From an uncultured Pseudomonadales bacterium (lineage in GTDB: Bacteria; Pseudomonadota; Gammaproteobacteria; Pseudomonadales; Azotimanducaceae), in the NCBI GenBank assembly GCA_905182095.1, contig CAJJAQ010000020.1, forward strand, positions 1 to 64,000: a stretch of DNA of 64,000 nucleotides, in the 5' to 3' direction. The notes below the pieces were generated by a model, which searched no databases, was not told the origin of the DNA, and saw only the letters and a list, made by a program, of their open reading frames with translations. Shown here in pieces: positions 40,706-51,439 of the stretch (its first letter is position 1; every line of letters starts with the position of its first letter). The translations under genes were made by a program, and so were the position numbers.

Positions 40706-41140
40706 ATGATGCAATATTTGGAAAATCACAAATCAAAGACAGTGCCGATACTTAGATACCAAGATGCAAAAAAATCTATTGTATGGCTGTGTAAAACATT
40801 TGGTTTTGAGGTATTTTTAGAGGTGGCTGGCAAAAATGAAGCGGTAGAACATGCTCGTTTAGTTCTAGGTGACAGCATGGTAATGATTGCTTCTTTTGGT
40901 CGTGATGGCGATTTTGAAAATAGCTTTGTATCACCAGTAGAAGTTGGCGGTGTTACGCAGTGCACTTCGATCTATGTCGAGGATCCAGAGAACATCTATA
41001 AAATGGTCATTGAGGCTGGTGCCGAAATAATTGATAAGCTCGCTGAGTTTCAGTTTGGTGGTAGGACATTCAGCTGCAAAGACATTGAATCTAACGTATG
41101 GATCTTTACTAGCCATAATCCATGGGGGAAATTTTGGTAA
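40706..41140 (+). CDS. VOC-family (glyoxalase/bleomycin-resistance-like) protein
   Basis: VPILRYQDAKKSIVWLCKTFGFEVFLEV...ARLVLGDSMVMI...CTSIYVEDPENIYKMVIEAGAEIIDKLAEFQFGGRTFSCKDIESNVWIF. Confidence 0.85.
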   Translation: MMQYLENHKSKTVPILRYQDAKKSIVWLCKTFGFEVFLEVAGKNEAVEHARLVLGDSMVMIASFGRDGDFENSFVSPVEVGGVTQCTSIYVEDPENIYKMVIEAGAEIIDKLAEFQFGGRTFSCKDIESNVWIFTSHNPWGKFW

Positions 41141-41144
41141 GCGT

Positions 41145-41264
41145 ACCTAACAAACTGCTCGATCTGACTTCCACTGCGTTGCTCGTCTTGTACGCCTCGC
41201 CACCCTCGCCACCCTCGCACAAAAACAATCAAACGCGTTCCGCCAGCATAGCTGGGGGTTAGGC
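41145..41264 (+). mobile_element. attC-like recombination site 1 (R'' ACCTAAC ... R' GTTAGGC)
   Basis: RYYYAAC 5 bp after the VOC stop; GTTRRRY 5 bp before the GNAT GTG; inner L-box-like pairing (GCT..CTG / CAG..AGC); 120 bp. Confidence 0.6.
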
Positions 41265-41268
41265 ATCC

Positions 41269-41784
41269 GTGGTGCGAATTGAGATACGAGATGAACGTCC
41301 CGCTGACTACTCCAAGGTTGATGATCTTATTCGGGCCGCATTTAATGGCGATGCCCAGGCGCAAATAGTAACTGCGCTACGCGAATCTGATGAGCGTTAT
41401 ATTTCGCTAGTAGCTGAACAAGATGGCTTGCTCGTTGGACATATATTCTTCTCGCCGATTGAATTCGAAGAAGGCTTTAACCACCAAAGTTGCCAATTGT
41501 CACCGATTTCTGTTTCACCTACCGAGCAAGGAAAGGGAATAGGTGGCGAGTTGATAAGCGCTGGCCTAGAGCGATGCAAAATTAATGGTTGGAACTCAGT
41601 TTTTCTGTTAGGTAATCCTGCCTATTATTCTCGTTTCGGTTTCATGTTCGCTAGTGAAATCGGACTACACTGCAATGGTTCGCTCGATCCATATTTACAA
41701 TACGTCGAACTAGAATCAGGAGTACTGAATGACTGTCACGGTCTTATATCATTTCATTCTGCATTTAATCCGCCAGATACCTAA
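41269..41784 (+). CDS. GNAT-family N-acetyltransferase, cassette-like
   Basis: VGHIFFSPIEF..., LSPISVSPTEQGKGIGGELISAGLERCKINGWNSVFLLGNPAYYSRFGF; GTG start. Confidence 0.9.
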   Translation: MVRIEIRDERPADYSKVDDLIRAAFNGDAQAQIVTALRESDERYISLVAEQDGLLVGHIFFSPIEFEEGFNHQSCQLSPISVSPTEQGKGIGGELISAGLERCKINGWNSVFLLGNPAYYSRFGFMFASEIGLHCNGSLDPYLQYVELESGVLNDCHGLISFHSAFNPPDT

Positions 41785-41930
41785 CACTCAGCTGAAGTCT
41801 CTTCGATTCATCGCTGGACGCGCTAACACAGCGTATGCCCCACTGATGGACTGCCTCGACTAAATGGCCTTTCGAGCTTTATTAAAATCGAACGGTTCTG
41901 CCATAGTCTATTCGCCACACAGCGTTAGAC
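41779..41930 (+). mobile_element. attC-like recombination site 2 (R'' ACCTAAC ... R' GTTAGAC)
   Basis: Core boxes match RYYYAAC/GTTRRRY; the GNAT stop TAA lies within R''. 152 bp and weaker inner pairing than site 1. Confidence 0.4.
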
Positions 41931-42038
41931 TGCAAATCGGAGAATTGCTACAGAATTTCTAAAGGTCGGAAAAAACAGAGTATTACTAGGTGCCCCACCA
42001 GAACGGTGAGGCGAACAGACTATCTGGCACAAATCAGA

Positions 42039-42057
42039 AGGCCCAGATAATGGGCCT
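42039..42057 (-). terminator. Stem-loop 3' of rpmE
   Basis: AGGCCCA-gataa-TGGGCCT. Confidence 0.6.
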
Positions 42058-42068
42058 AGAAAAGTGGT

Positions 42069-42287
42069 CTAGCTACCGCCGCTGCTTCTTTTAGCGAATC
42101 GCTGACGGTACTTCTCTACACGACCACCAGTGTCTAAGATCTTCTGCTTACCGGTGTAGAAAGGGTGGCAGCTTGAGCAAACATCCAAGTGGAGGTCTTC
42201 TTTAAGCGTAGTGCCAATTTGGAGTTCAGCGCCGCAACTACAAGTTGCCTTCACGATGTTGTACTCAGGATGTATTTCAGGCTTCAT
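42069..42287 (-). CDS. rpmE: 50S ribosomal protein L31 (zinc-type)
   Basis: [27 protein letters not shown]...[30 protein letters not shown]. Confidence 0.98.
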   Translation of the reverse strand: MKPEIHPEYNIVKATCSCGAELQIGTTLKEDLHLDVCSSCHPFYTGKQKILDTGGRVEKYRQRFAKRSSGGS

Positions 42288-42490
42288 AGCGGCTAACCGT
42301 CATCAAAATTTTAAGGTCGCAGAGTTTAACAGAAGCCGACTCATTGGCAACCTCGCGTTGGGATAATATAAATACTAAGTAGCCGCGCCCCTCCCAAACT
42401 TTACCTTCTTTTCCTCACCCAATAACCCCCAATCTCGCAATCTTTCTTCCCCGGGCTTCGCACTTGGCTCAACTCTCCGTAGAATGCCCT

Positions 42491-44662
42491 ATGAATCAGG
42501 CAAATCGAATTATCCAAGTAGCTGTTCCGCGCCCATTGCACGCGGTCTATGACTACAGTGTGCCTGAGGATATGCCCATTCCTAACGTAGGTGCTCGCCT
42601 GAGCGTGCCTTTTGGTCGCACTCAGACCATTGGTGTTTGCGTTAATGTTGACGTCACCAGTCCACATAAAAGCCCTAAGCCGATTACCGCAATAATCGAC
42701 GATGACGCAGCTATTACCGGTGAGCTACTGGACTTGGCCCATTGGATGAGTACCTATTATCACCACCCTCTGGGTGAGGTGTTGGCAACCATTTTGCCCA
42801 ACGCTGCGCGCAAAGGTCTGCCCTTCGTTTTGGAGGAAGAGGACTTTTGGCACTTGCTTCAAGCTCAATACACCAATGCTCGCGCACCAAAGCAAACTGC
42901 TCTTGTTGAATATATGAACCAGCAATTGCTGGAATACCCGGTAATTTCGGGTAAGGCGTTGGTTGAGGCTGGTTTTAGTCGCGCCATGATCAACAAGCTG
43001 GCGGAGTTAGAAGTTATAAGCCGTGTTTCTGCGGCGACCCGGCGCGAACTTGCCGCGAAAGCACCGGCCTTGGACGCCAGTGCTGAGCAAATTGCTGCCA
43101 TCGACGCCATTGAGGCAGCGGCTGGGCGCTTTGAGGTTTTACTTTTAGAAGGTGTTACCGGCAGCGGTAAAACGGAAGTGTACTTACAAAGTATGGCGCC
43201 GGTGTTGGCTCGGGGCGGTCAGGTGATGGTGCTTGTGCCTGAGATTGCGCTTACGCCGCAAACCTTGGCGCGTTTTGAGAAACGCTTTGGCCAAGTGGGT
43301 ATGCTGCATTCGGCGTTAACCGACAAGCAGCGCTTGCAGACTTGGCTGCGTTGCCGGGATGGCGAGCTGAATATTTTGATCGGTACGCGCTCTGCCGTGT
43401 TCACGCCCTTTAAACAATTGGACCTTATTATTGTTGATGAGGAACACGACAGCTCTTATAAGCAGCAAGAGGGTTTACGTTACTCGGCTAGGGATCTTAC
43501 CGCCAAGCGCGCCCATAGCCTTGGCATTCCCCTGGTGCTGGGCTCTGCCACGCCATCGCTAGAATCTCTATATAACGTAGCACGCAAGCGTTACACCTTG
43601 CTCAAGTTACCCCACCGAGCCGGCGGCGCCAGCATGCCTTCCTATCATTTGATCGACTTGCGCGGCCAAAAACTCCAGGACGGTTTTTCTAGAACTTTAA
43701 TCGATGTGATTCGTCATCACTTGACCGCGAAAGGTCAGGTGCTGATTTATCTGAATCGTCGCGGCTTTGCGCCCACCCTGCTGTGCCAGTCCTGTGGCTG
43801 GCAATGTCATTGCTCAGATTGCGATGCCAAGCTCACTCTGCACCGCTCGCCTGCGCAAATGATTTGCCATCACTGCATGCTTAAGTTCCAAATTCCTGAA
43901 CTCTGCGAACACTGCGGGCAGCCGGGTCTTTTACCTGTGGGTCTTGGCACCCAGCGCGCAGAAGATGCCGTGGAGGCATTGTTTCCGGAAGTGCCCATTT
44001 ATCGGGTCGACCGCGATACCACTCGTACCAATCGGCAATTGGGGGAGCAGTTGGACAAAATCAACGAGGGTTCTTCCTGCATTATGGTGGGCACGCAAAT
44101 GCTTGCCAAAGGCCACCACTTTCCGTCGGTGACTCTAGTAGTGGTGCTGAATGCCGACAGTGGTTTTTTAAGCCCAGATTTTCGCGCGCCGGAGCGCACC
44201 GCTCAGTTGGTTGTTCAGGTCGCTGGCCGAGCTGGAAGGGCCGAACGTCCGGGTGAGGTTTGGATTCAGTCCTATCAGCCAGACAACCCAATGCTCACTA
44301 GACTAATTGAGGAAGGCTACGACGGTTTCGCTCAGGAAGAGCTGAAAACCCGAGAGGGCGCGGGCCTACCGCCCATTTTACCCATGGCCATGCTTCGGGC
44401 GGAAGCAGAAGATGGTCGTATTGCCCTAGATTTTCTGCAAACCTGCAAAAACACCTTCACTGGCATGGGGCAAAAACAGGTGGAAGTTATGGGCCCAATA
44501 CCTGCGCCCATGGCACGTATTGCCAACAGATTTCGCTACCAATTAATGCTCATTGCGCCCAGCCGTAGCCAACTGCACCAACTATTACATGGTCTTGGCA
44601 GACCCAAGGTGCCGGCTCAGTTGCGGTGGTCTATTGACGTTGATCCCTACGACGCGTTGTAA
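42491..44662 (+). CDS. priA: Primosomal protein N' (replication restart helicase)
   Basis: LLLEGVTGSGKTEVYLQ, IIVDEEHDSSYKQQEG, Zn motifs CQSCGWQCHCSDC...CHHC...CEHCG. ATG 42491 preferred. Confidence 0.97.
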   Translation: MNQANRIIQVAVPRPLHAVYDYSVPEDMPIPNVGARLSVPFGRTQTIGVCVNVDVTSPHKSPKPITAIIDDDAAITGELLDLAHWMSTYYHHPLGEVLATILPNAARKGLPFVLEEEDFWHLLQAQYTNARAPKQTALVEYMNQQLLEYPVISGKALVEAGFSRAMINKLAELEVISRVSAATRRELAAKAPALDASAEQIAAIDAIEAAAGRFEVLLLEGVTGSGKTEVYLQSMAPVLARGGQVMVLVPEIALTPQTLARFEKRFGQVGMLHSALTDKQRLQTWLRCRDGELNILIGTRSAVFTPFKQLDLIIVDEEHDSSYKQQEGLRYSARDLTAKRAHSLGIPLVLGSATPSLESLYNVARKRYTLLKLPHRAGGASMPSYHLIDLRGQKLQDGFSRTLIDVIRHHLTAKGQVLIYLNRRGFAPTLLCQSCGWQCHCSDCDAKLTLHRSPAQMICHHCMLKFQIPELCEHCGQPGLLPVGLGTQRAEDAVEALFPEVPIYRVDRDTTRTNRQLGEQLDKINEGSSCIMVGTQMLAKGHHFPSVTLVVVLNADSGFLSPDFRAPERTAQLVVQVAGRAGRAERPGEVWIQSYQPDNPMLTRLIEEGYDGFAQEELKTREGAGLPPILPMAMLRAEAEDGRIALDFLQTCKNTFTGMGQKQVEVMGPIPAPMARIANRFRYQLMLIAPSRSQLHQLLHGLGRPKVPAQLRWSIDVDPYDAL

Positions 44663-44800
44663 GCCAGCTTGCTCAATTTCATTCGTCACTTTCAGTTATC
44701 CCTGTTCGCCTCTGGGTGCCGCGGCCTGTATCATTATTGGTTACAGCTGCATCCCTAACTTGTACCTTACAAATACCTAACTACTACCTAGCTAATACCA

Positions 44801-45352
44801 ATGACAAAAGATTTCGCCGAACGCAACAATCCACGCAAACGCAAACCCGCGGCTCGCAAACCGGCGAAACGGCGCACGCCTACAAAAAGCAAATTGACTT
44901 TTCACGCGCCGAGCTTTTCTTCTGGCGCCTTGGTGGGTGCGGTTGTCGTATTAGTTGCAGCATATGCCCCGGAAATGATCGGTACGTCGACACCTACGCC
45001 CAACAATGCGGTAGCGACAAAAGAAACAGCGACAATTAGCTTTGAATTTCCTCACATATTGAAAAACAACGAAGTGGCGGCTAATCCTGACACCTACTCG
45101 GCGCCACCGGTAAGTACGGATAAGGCAAAGGTTTATAGAATTCAGGTGGCATCATTTAGAAAGGAAGATGACGCTAATATGTTAAGAGCAAAGTTATTGC
45201 TCACGGACCTGCCGAGTACAATTGAAGCATCGGAAATATCTGGCGAAACCTGGTACCGGGTGGTGGTTGGTCCGTTCACTAAAGAGGTCGATGCTGACCG
45301 CGCAATGACCCGCCTACGACAACAAAATTTTTCCGCAATACGGCTTAACTAA
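44801..45352 (+). CDS. SPOR-domain cell-division protein, FtsN-like
   Basis: Basic N-terminus, one TM, C-terminal SPOR (YRIQVASFRKEDDANMLRAKLLLTDL...WYRVVVGPFTKEVDADRAMTRLRQ); between priA and hslV. Confidence 0.85.
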   Translation: MTKDFAERNNPRKRKPAARKPAKRRTPTKSKLTFHAPSFSSGALVGAVVVLVAAYAPEMIGTSTPTPNNAVATKETATISFEFPHILKNNEVAANPDTYSAPPVSTDKAKVYRIQVASFRKEDDANMLRAKLLLTDLPSTIEASEISGETWYRVVVGPFTKEVDADRAMTRLRQQNFSAIRLN

Positions 45353-45472
45353 TTTTGCCTTTAGACATAATACTTTGCAGCCGGGCAGCCGGGCAGCCTT
45401 GGCAATTGAATTGTCCGTCCTGCAACCCCACTATTATATAGCTCCTAACTTGATCTAATCTGAGAACCATCA

Positions 45473-46027
45473 ATGCAAGAATTTCATGGTACGACCATTT
45501 TAAGCGTACGTAACGACAACCAAGTCTGCGTTGGCGGCGACGGCCAAGTGTCATTGGGCGATACCGTGATGAAAGGCAACGCCATTAAAGTGCGTAAACT
45601 CTATCAAGAACGCGTCATTGCTGGTTTTGCCGGCAGTACCGCTGACGCCTTTACGCTGTTTGAGCGCTTTGAAGCAGCGCTAGAAAAATATCACGGACAG
45701 CTTGCTCGAGCTGCCGTTGAATTAGCTAAAGAATGGCGCACAGATCGTGCTCTGCGCAAACTTGAAGCCATGCTCATTGTGGCTGACACCACAGCGACCT
45801 TGTTAATCAGTGGTAACGGCGACGTAATCGAACCCGAAGCTGGCATTTTGGCCATTGGTTCTGGCGGCAACTTCGCGCGGGCAGCGGCCATTGCCTTGGC
45901 TGAAAATACCCAACTGCCTCCAGCAGAGGTTGTAGAAAAAGCGTTGGGCATCGCTGGCGATATTTGTATTTATACCAACCACTCTTTCACCATCGAGACG
46001 CTTAGCATTAGCCAAGCTGCCGATTAA
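45473..46027 (+). CDS. hslV: ATP-dependent protease HslV
   Basis: [32 protein letters not shown]. Confidence 0.98.
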   Translation: MQEFHGTTILSVRNDNQVCVGGDGQVSLGDTVMKGNAIKVRKLYQERVIAGFAGSTADAFTLFERFEAALEKYHGQLARAAVELAKEWRTDRALRKLEAMLIVADTTATLLISGNGDVIEPEAGILAIGSGGNFARAAAIALAENTQLPPAEVVEKALGIAGDICIYTNHSFTIETLSISQAAD

Positions 46028-46038
46028 GGCCTGTAACT

Positions 46039-47376
46039 ATGAACAACCTGCAACAACTGACACCGGCCGAGATTGTCGATGAGCTTGATCGCCATATTAT
46101 TGGCCAAAGTGAGGCCAAGCGTGCTGTAGCCATTGCTCTACGCAATCGCTGGCGACGACTACAACTGACAGCAGACCTGCGCGATGAGGTCAGCCCGAAG
46201 AACATTTTGATGATTGGCCCCACCGGCGTGGGCAAAACCGAAATAGCTCGCCGTTTGGCCAAACTGGCCAATGCACCCTTTATTAAGATAGAGGCTACCA
46301 AGTTCACGGAAGTGGGCTATGTCGGGCGCGACGTGGAATCTATCATTCGCGACCTTATGGAAACTTCCATTAACATGTTGCGCGAGGAGCAGATGCAGGC
46401 GGTACAAACCTCTGCGGAGGATCGTGCCGAAGATCGCATTTTAGATATTTTGCTACCAGAGCCACGCAGTGAAGGCGAGGACAAGCCCGCCAGTGGTGAA
46501 TCTAGCACTAGGCAAATGTTCCGTAAAAAACTCCGTCAAGGCGAGTTGGACGACAAAGAAATTGATATAGATCTTGAGCAGGTGAACATTGGTGTAGAAA
46601 TCATGACCCCACCGGGCATGGAAGAAATGACCAGCCAATTGCAAAACATGTTCAGCAACATGGGTCAGGGCAAAAAAAGTAGCCAGCGCCTGACTATAAA
46701 GGAGGCTTTGAAGAAGGTCCGCGAGGAAGAAGCCGCCAAGCTGGTCAACGAAGACGAGATAAAGAGTCAGGCAGTAACTGCTGTGGAACAAACGGGCATC
46801 GTCTTTATTGATGAGCTAGATAAAGTGGCAAAACGCTCGGAGACCCCCGGGGCAGATGTGTCTAGAGAAGGCGTGCAAAGAGATCTACTGCCGTTGATTG
46901 AGGGCTGTACTGTCTCCACCAAATACGGCGTCATCAAAACCGACCATATTTTGTTTATTGCCTCTGGAGCATTTCATCTGGCCAAGCCTTCTGATCTGAT
47001 TCCAGAGTTACAAGGCAGATTGCCTATCAGGGTAGAGCTGAGCGCTTTAACCCCGGAAGATTTTGAACGCATACTGACTGAACCTAAGGCTAGCCTCACT
47101 GAGCAATACCAAGCGTTAATGGCCATAGAGGGCGTGGAGCTTGAGTTTGCTAAAGAAGGCATAGCGCGCATTGCCCAGCTCGCTTGGCAGGTTAACGAAG
47201 GCACCGAAAACATTGGCGCTCGCCGCCTGCACACGGTTTTGGAACGACTGCTGGAAGAACTTTCTTTTTCTGCCAACAACCTAGCGGATACTAAAATCAA
47301 CATTGACGAAGCTTATGTAAATGAGCATTTGGCTAATTTGGTCAGTAACACCGACCTATCCCGGTTTATTCTTTAG
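46039..47376 (+). CDS. hslU: HslU ATPase subunit
   Basis: [56 protein letters not shown]. Confidence 0.98.
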   Translation: MNNLQQLTPAEIVDELDRHIIGQSEAKRAVAIALRNRWRRLQLTADLRDEVSPKNILMIGPTGVGKTEIARRLAKLANAPFIKIEATKFTEVGYVGRDVESIIRDLMETSINMLREEQMQAVQTSAEDRAEDRILDILLPEPRSEGEDKPASGESSTRQMFRKKLRQGELDDKEIDIDLEQVNIGVEIMTPPGMEEMTSQLQNMFSNMGQGKKSSQRLTIKEALKKVREEEAAKLVNEDEIKSQAVTAVEQTGIVFIDELDKVAKRSETPGADVSREGVQRDLLPLIEGCTVSTKYGVIKTDHILFIASGAFHLAKPSDLIPELQGRLPIRVELSALTPEDFERILTEPKASLTEQYQALMAIEGVELEFAKEGIARIAQLAWQVNEGTENIGARRLHTVLERLLEELSFSANNLADTKINIDEAYVNEHLANLVSNTDLSRFIL

Positions 47377-47381
47377 AGGCT

Positions 47382-47768
47382 GTGATGCAAGCACCAACAC
47401 ATATCACTTATCATAAAATTGCTCACGTACTAGAAATTCGCTGGGAGGATGTAACCTTTAATCTGCCCGCAGAGTTGTTGCGCGTTTACTCGCCCTCTGC
47501 TGAAGTGCGCGGGCACTCTAGTGAAGAACGAAAGTTACAAACTGGCAAAAAGAATGTCGGCATTAAGCAAATTGAAGCCGTCGGTAATTATGCGATTCGT
47601 ATTACCTTTGACGATGGTCACGACACCGGCATATTTGCTTGGTCTTATCTGCAAGAGATCGGCACCAACCAAGATACCTTTTGGCAAGATTACTTAACCG
47701 ACCTAAAGCAGGCCAATGCATCAAGATTACCAAATATACCGGTCAATCAATGGTCGCCAAAAAGCTGA
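47382..47768 (+). CDS. DUF971 (gamma-butyrobetaine hydroxylase-like N-terminal) protein
   Basis: LEIRWEDVTFNLPAELLRVYSPSAEVRGH...VGIKQIEAVGNYAIRITFDDGHDTGIFAWSYL. Confidence 0.9.
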   Translation: MMQAPTHITYHKIAHVLEIRWEDVTFNLPAELLRVYSPSAEVRGHSSEERKLQTGKKNVGIKQIEAVGNYAIRITFDDGHDTGIFAWSYLQEIGTNQDTFWQDYLTDLKQANASRLPNIPVNQWSPKS

Positions 47769-47876
47769 CCGTTACGTATGGTCTGCTGACCCTAGTGATG
47801 ATACGGGCTAACTGGTTCTGAAAAAGTCCTTAAACAGAATCGAAAAGTGTTAAACAAACAAAGATAAAGCCAGCAT

Positions 47877-48662
47877 ATGTCTGATGTAAAAGAGAGCCCA
47901 GAAGTAACAAACCACGCTGAAGAAGTTAACTTCGGTTATCAAAAGGTTTCTCCCGCAGAGAAAACCAAGCGCGTGGGCGAGGTGTTTAAAGCCGTCGCAG
48001 ACCGTTACGACGTTATGAACGATCTTATGTCCTTTGGCACCCACCGCATTTTCAAGCGCATGGTGCTACAAATGTCAGGCGCTCGAGCAGGCCATAACAT
48101 ATTGGACTTGGCCGGCGGCACCGGTGACATGGCGGCTTTGTTTGCACCAGTTGTCGGTGAAACTGGGCGGGTGATATTAACCGACCTCAACGAGCCGATG
48201 ATGCGCGTGGGTCGTAACAGGCTTATTGATGAAGGCCTCTCTCAAGTGCAATTTTGTCGCGCCCCTGCAGAAGCATTGCCCTTTGCAGACAACACCTTCA
48301 ATTGTGCTTGTATCAGCTTTGGTATTAGAAACTTCACTGACAAAGACCAAGCGTTGAGCGAATTACTACGCGTACTCAAACCGGGCGCGCCGCTATTGGT
48401 ATTAGAGTTTTCCAAACCAGAAGGTCCGCTATTAGAATCTGCTTACAAAGTTTTTCAAACTCTTTGGCCGCCGGTTGGCAAATTTTTTGTCGGCGATGCC
48501 CAGCCCTATCAATACTTAGTAGATTCAATTCGCGTACACCCAGACCAAAAAGCATTGAAGCAAATGTTTGAAGATGCCGGGTTTGAAGAAGCCCAATACC
48601 ACAACTTAGTAGGCGGCGTGGCGGCAATCCACCGCGGCGTTAAACCTTTGGCTGCTGACTAA
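47877..48662 (+). CDS. ubiE: Ubiquinone/menaquinone biosynthesis C-methyltransferase
   Basis: FKAVADRYDVMNDLMSFGTHRIFKR, ILDLAGGTGDMAALF, SFGIRNFTD. Confidence 0.97.
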   Translation: MSDVKESPEVTNHAEEVNFGYQKVSPAEKTKRVGEVFKAVADRYDVMNDLMSFGTHRIFKRMVLQMSGARAGHNILDLAGGTGDMAALFAPVVGETGRVILTDLNEPMMRVGRNRLIDEGLSQVQFCRAPAEALPFADNTFNCACISFGIRNFTDKDQALSELLRVLKPGAPLLVLEFSKPEGPLLESAYKVFQTLWPPVGKFFVGDAQPYQYLVDSIRVHPDQKALKQMFEDAGFEEAQYHNLVGGVAAIHRGVKPLAAD

Positions 48663-48671
48663 ATTATTAAC

Positions 48672-49298
48672 ATGGCTTTTCCAAGCAGCGACATCCTCGA
48701 CAAATTTTTGGCAGATTTTGTCAATGCTATCTGCCGCCAAGCGGCTGATTTAGACCCCGGTCTGCAAAGAAAGATGGCGCCCATCGCAGGGCAAGTCATT
48801 GAGATTAGATGCACAAACCCAGAAAAAATTTGGCACCTAACCTTGGGTGAAAAAAGCATTGAACTGCATAACGGCCCGGCGACTAGTCCAAACGTAGCCA
48901 TCCAAGGCAGCGCGCCAGCTTTGTTCAAAGCTATGGGCGGCAGCTCTTCCGAAATTCAGATTGATGGCGACGAAACGCTGCTGTTAGAAGTGAGCGAGCT
49001 GGTAAAAAACTTCTACCCGGATTTGGTCACGCCGTTGGCAGCGGTGCTAGGAGACAAACCAGCAAACAAAGTGGCCGCGGCTTTTGAGATGGGCTTTGCA
49101 GCCCTCTCTAGCTTTGCCTCGGGCCTGGGTGAAGATATTGCACATAATGCCAGCGCCAAAATAGTTGAGCGGTTCACCACCACGGAAGCGTTCGCTCACC
49201 ACCTTGCAGAACTAGACGCGCTGCGCTTACGTGTAGATCGATTAAGTGCAAAAATTTCTCAGCAAGAACGCAGTGCAACGGACAACTCCAACCAATGA
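48672..49298 (+). CDS. ubiJ: Ubiquinone biosynthesis accessory factor UbiJ (SCP2 domain)
   Basis: SCP2-like N-terminal domain, between ubiE and ubiB. Confidence 0.88.
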   Translation: MAFPSSDILDKFLADFVNAICRQAADLDPGLQRKMAPIAGQVIEIRCTNPEKIWHLTLGEKSIELHNGPATSPNVAIQGSAPALFKAMGGSSSEIQIDGDETLLLEVSELVKNFYPDLVTPLAAVLGDKPANKVAAAFEMGFAALSSFASGLGEDIAHNASAKIVERFTTTEAFAHHLAELDALRLRVDRLSAKISQQERSATDNSNQ

Positions 49299-50914
49299 CC
49301 CGTGAGGATTGGCTACAACTGCTAAAACTTGTCGGCACTTGCTTGGGCAACCGACTGCACCATTTTATACCGGCCAAAGCTATTCCTAGCCGACCTCTAC
49401 GTTGGGCAGTCATCTGTCTGCAAACCATTCTGCCCCTCGGCAAAAAGCCACTGGGTTTGCGCCTACTGCATACCCTGGAACAGATGGGTCCGGTATATAT
49501 CAAGATCGGCCAATTGCTTTCTACCCGGCCAGACATTCTTGGACTGGAAGTTTGCCAAGCGCTGGCTAAGCTCCAAGACAAAGTAGACCCCATAAAGAAT
49601 CTTGATATTCAGGCCGAGGTAGAAAAATCTATTGGTCAAACTGATGCTTTCCACTCTATTGACCCTCGGCCCATTGCTAGCGCCTCAATCGCCCAAGTTC
49701 ACCAAGCAAAACTGCAAGACGGCAGTGCCGTAGTCATAAAAATTGTGCGGCCTGGTATTGAAGCGACGATCAATGCAGATATGTCGTTACTCATCCACAT
49801 AGCCAAACATTTAGACAGTCGTTTCGCAATGGTTCGGCGCATACACTTGCCGCGCATCATGCAAGATCACCTAGAAACTTTGTTGCTTGAACTTAATATG
49901 TTCAGCGAAGCGCGCAACCAAATTCAGCTGCGACGCAACTTTGCAGGTTCGCCGCTGCTTTATGTGCCTCGGCTTTACGCTCAGTTCACCAGGCACAACA
50001 TGTTAGTAATGGAGCAAATATTTGCACCCTCCATTGGCAACATGACCGCGCTGAAAGACGCCAACATAGACATGCGAGTGCTCGCCCACAAAGGTGTGGA
50101 AACTTTTTTCACTCAGGTTTTTGAGCACAACTTTTTTCATGCTGACATGCATCCGGGCAATGTTCTAATCGACATATCCGATCCCAGCGACCCTATGTAT
50201 GTGGCCCTGGACTGCGCAATTATTGGCACGCTAACTAACGAGGATAAGTTTTATCTGGCGCAAAATATCCTGGCCTTTTTCCACCGCGACTATCGCAAGG
50301 TAGTAGACCTGCATATTCGCTCTGGCTGGGTACCTATCACCACAGACCCCGATGCTTTTGAAGCAGTCATAGAAGCCGTTTGTGAACCCATTTTTGCCAA
50401 GCCGCTAAGCGAAATATCTTTTGGTCCGTTTATGGGCGAGCTTTTAGAAACCGCAGGCCAGTTTGAAATGGAGATACAACCTCAACTGGTGTTGCTACAA
50501 AAAACCCTCCTCTATATAGAAGGTGTAGGTAGGCAACTCTATCCAGAGCTGGATCTTTGGGAAACCGCCGCGCCCTTTATGCAGCGCTGGGCGCAACGCA
50601 ACCTGGGTCCATTGGCCGTAATCACAGAGCTGGCGGAACAAGGACCAAGACTGCTTTCTGAGTTACACCGCTTACCGCAACTACTCAAGGATGACGGGCA
50701 GATGGCACTGCGCCTAGAACTTGCCAAGCAGCACAGTGAAATACGTCAGTTACAAGAGCAACTAGAGCAGATGCAACGCAAAAGACGGCGTCTGTTTTGG
50801 CTTGTGGGAATAATCCTCACGGGCACCTTAATATTGGTATTGAACCTAGACCACTCAACGACAGGCGCGTCTGGCCTAGGGTCCCTACTACCACTTACCT
50901 TTGGCACTGAATAA
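49295..50914 (+). CDS. ubiB: Ubiquinone biosynthesis kinase UbiB
   Basis: LLHTLEQMGPVYIKIGQLLSTRPDILG (KxGQ), ASIAQVHQAKL, FFHADMHPGNVLID. Confidence 0.96.
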   Translation: MTREDWLQLLKLVGTCLGNRLHHFIPAKAIPSRPLRWAVICLQTILPLGKKPLGLRLLHTLEQMGPVYIKIGQLLSTRPDILGLEVCQALAKLQDKVDPIKNLDIQAEVEKSIGQTDAFHSIDPRPIASASIAQVHQAKLQDGSAVVIKIVRPGIEATINADMSLLIHIAKHLDSRFAMVRRIHLPRIMQDHLETLLLELNMFSEARNQIQLRRNFAGSPLLYVPRLYAQFTRHNMLVMEQIFAPSIGNMTALKDANIDMRVLAHKGVETFFTQVFEHNFFHADMHPGNVLIDISDPSDPMYVALDCAIIGTLTNEDKFYLAQNILAFFHRDYRKVVDLHIRSGWVPITTDPDAFEAVIEAVCEPIFAKPLSEISFGPFMGELLETAGQFEMEIQPQLVLLQKTLLYIEGVGRQLYPELDLWETAAPFMQRWAQRNLGPLAVITELAEQGPRLLSELHRLPQLLKDDGQMALRLELAKQHSEIRQLQEQLEQMQRKRRRLFWLVGIILTGTLILVLNLDHSTTGASGLGSLLPLTFGTE

Positions 50915-51022
50915 TTTCGAGTTGTACCTGCGTATGCTTGCGGCAGCAGGATCAATGGTAATTAAAAGCCCTATCCTTCGACACACGCCCGAGTAATAAT
51001 GCCCCGTCAATGAGGGAATCAG

Positions 51023-51349
51023 ATGCACATACTAAATGACTTAACTGAAGTTCTTGCGGACCGAAAAAACCAGAACGCCGATGAATCTTATGTTGCGTCG
51101 CTACACCAAGCTGGACTCAACAAGATATTAGAGAAGATTGGCGAAGAAGCCACTGAAGTCATTATTGCGGCGAAAGATGCTGAAGCGAATCCCGGGCAGA
51201 AAGACGAAGTAATCAAAGAAGTAGCAGACCTGTGGTTTCACTCAATGGTGATGCTCAGTAATTTGGATCTCACCGCTCAAGATGTGCTCAACGAGTTAGC
51301 CGAAAGATTTGGTATTGGCGGTATTGAAGAGAAAGCAGGCCGCGAATAG
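51023..51349 (+). CDS. hisE: Phosphoribosyl-ATP pyrophosphatase
   Basis: [23 protein letters not shown]...[16 protein letters not shown]. Confidence 0.95.
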   Translation: MHILNDLTEVLADRKNQNADESYVASLHQAGLNKILEKIGEEATEVIIAAKDAEANPGQKDEVIKEVADLWFHSMVMLSNLDLTAQDVLNELAERFGIGGIEEKAGRE

Positions 51350-51439
51350 TCTCGATTTACTGAGAGCATTTGCAAAAAATCTCATTATAGAAAGCATCGA
51401 CTTTTACAATTTACAGAATTTAGCGAACGGAGTAAGAAA

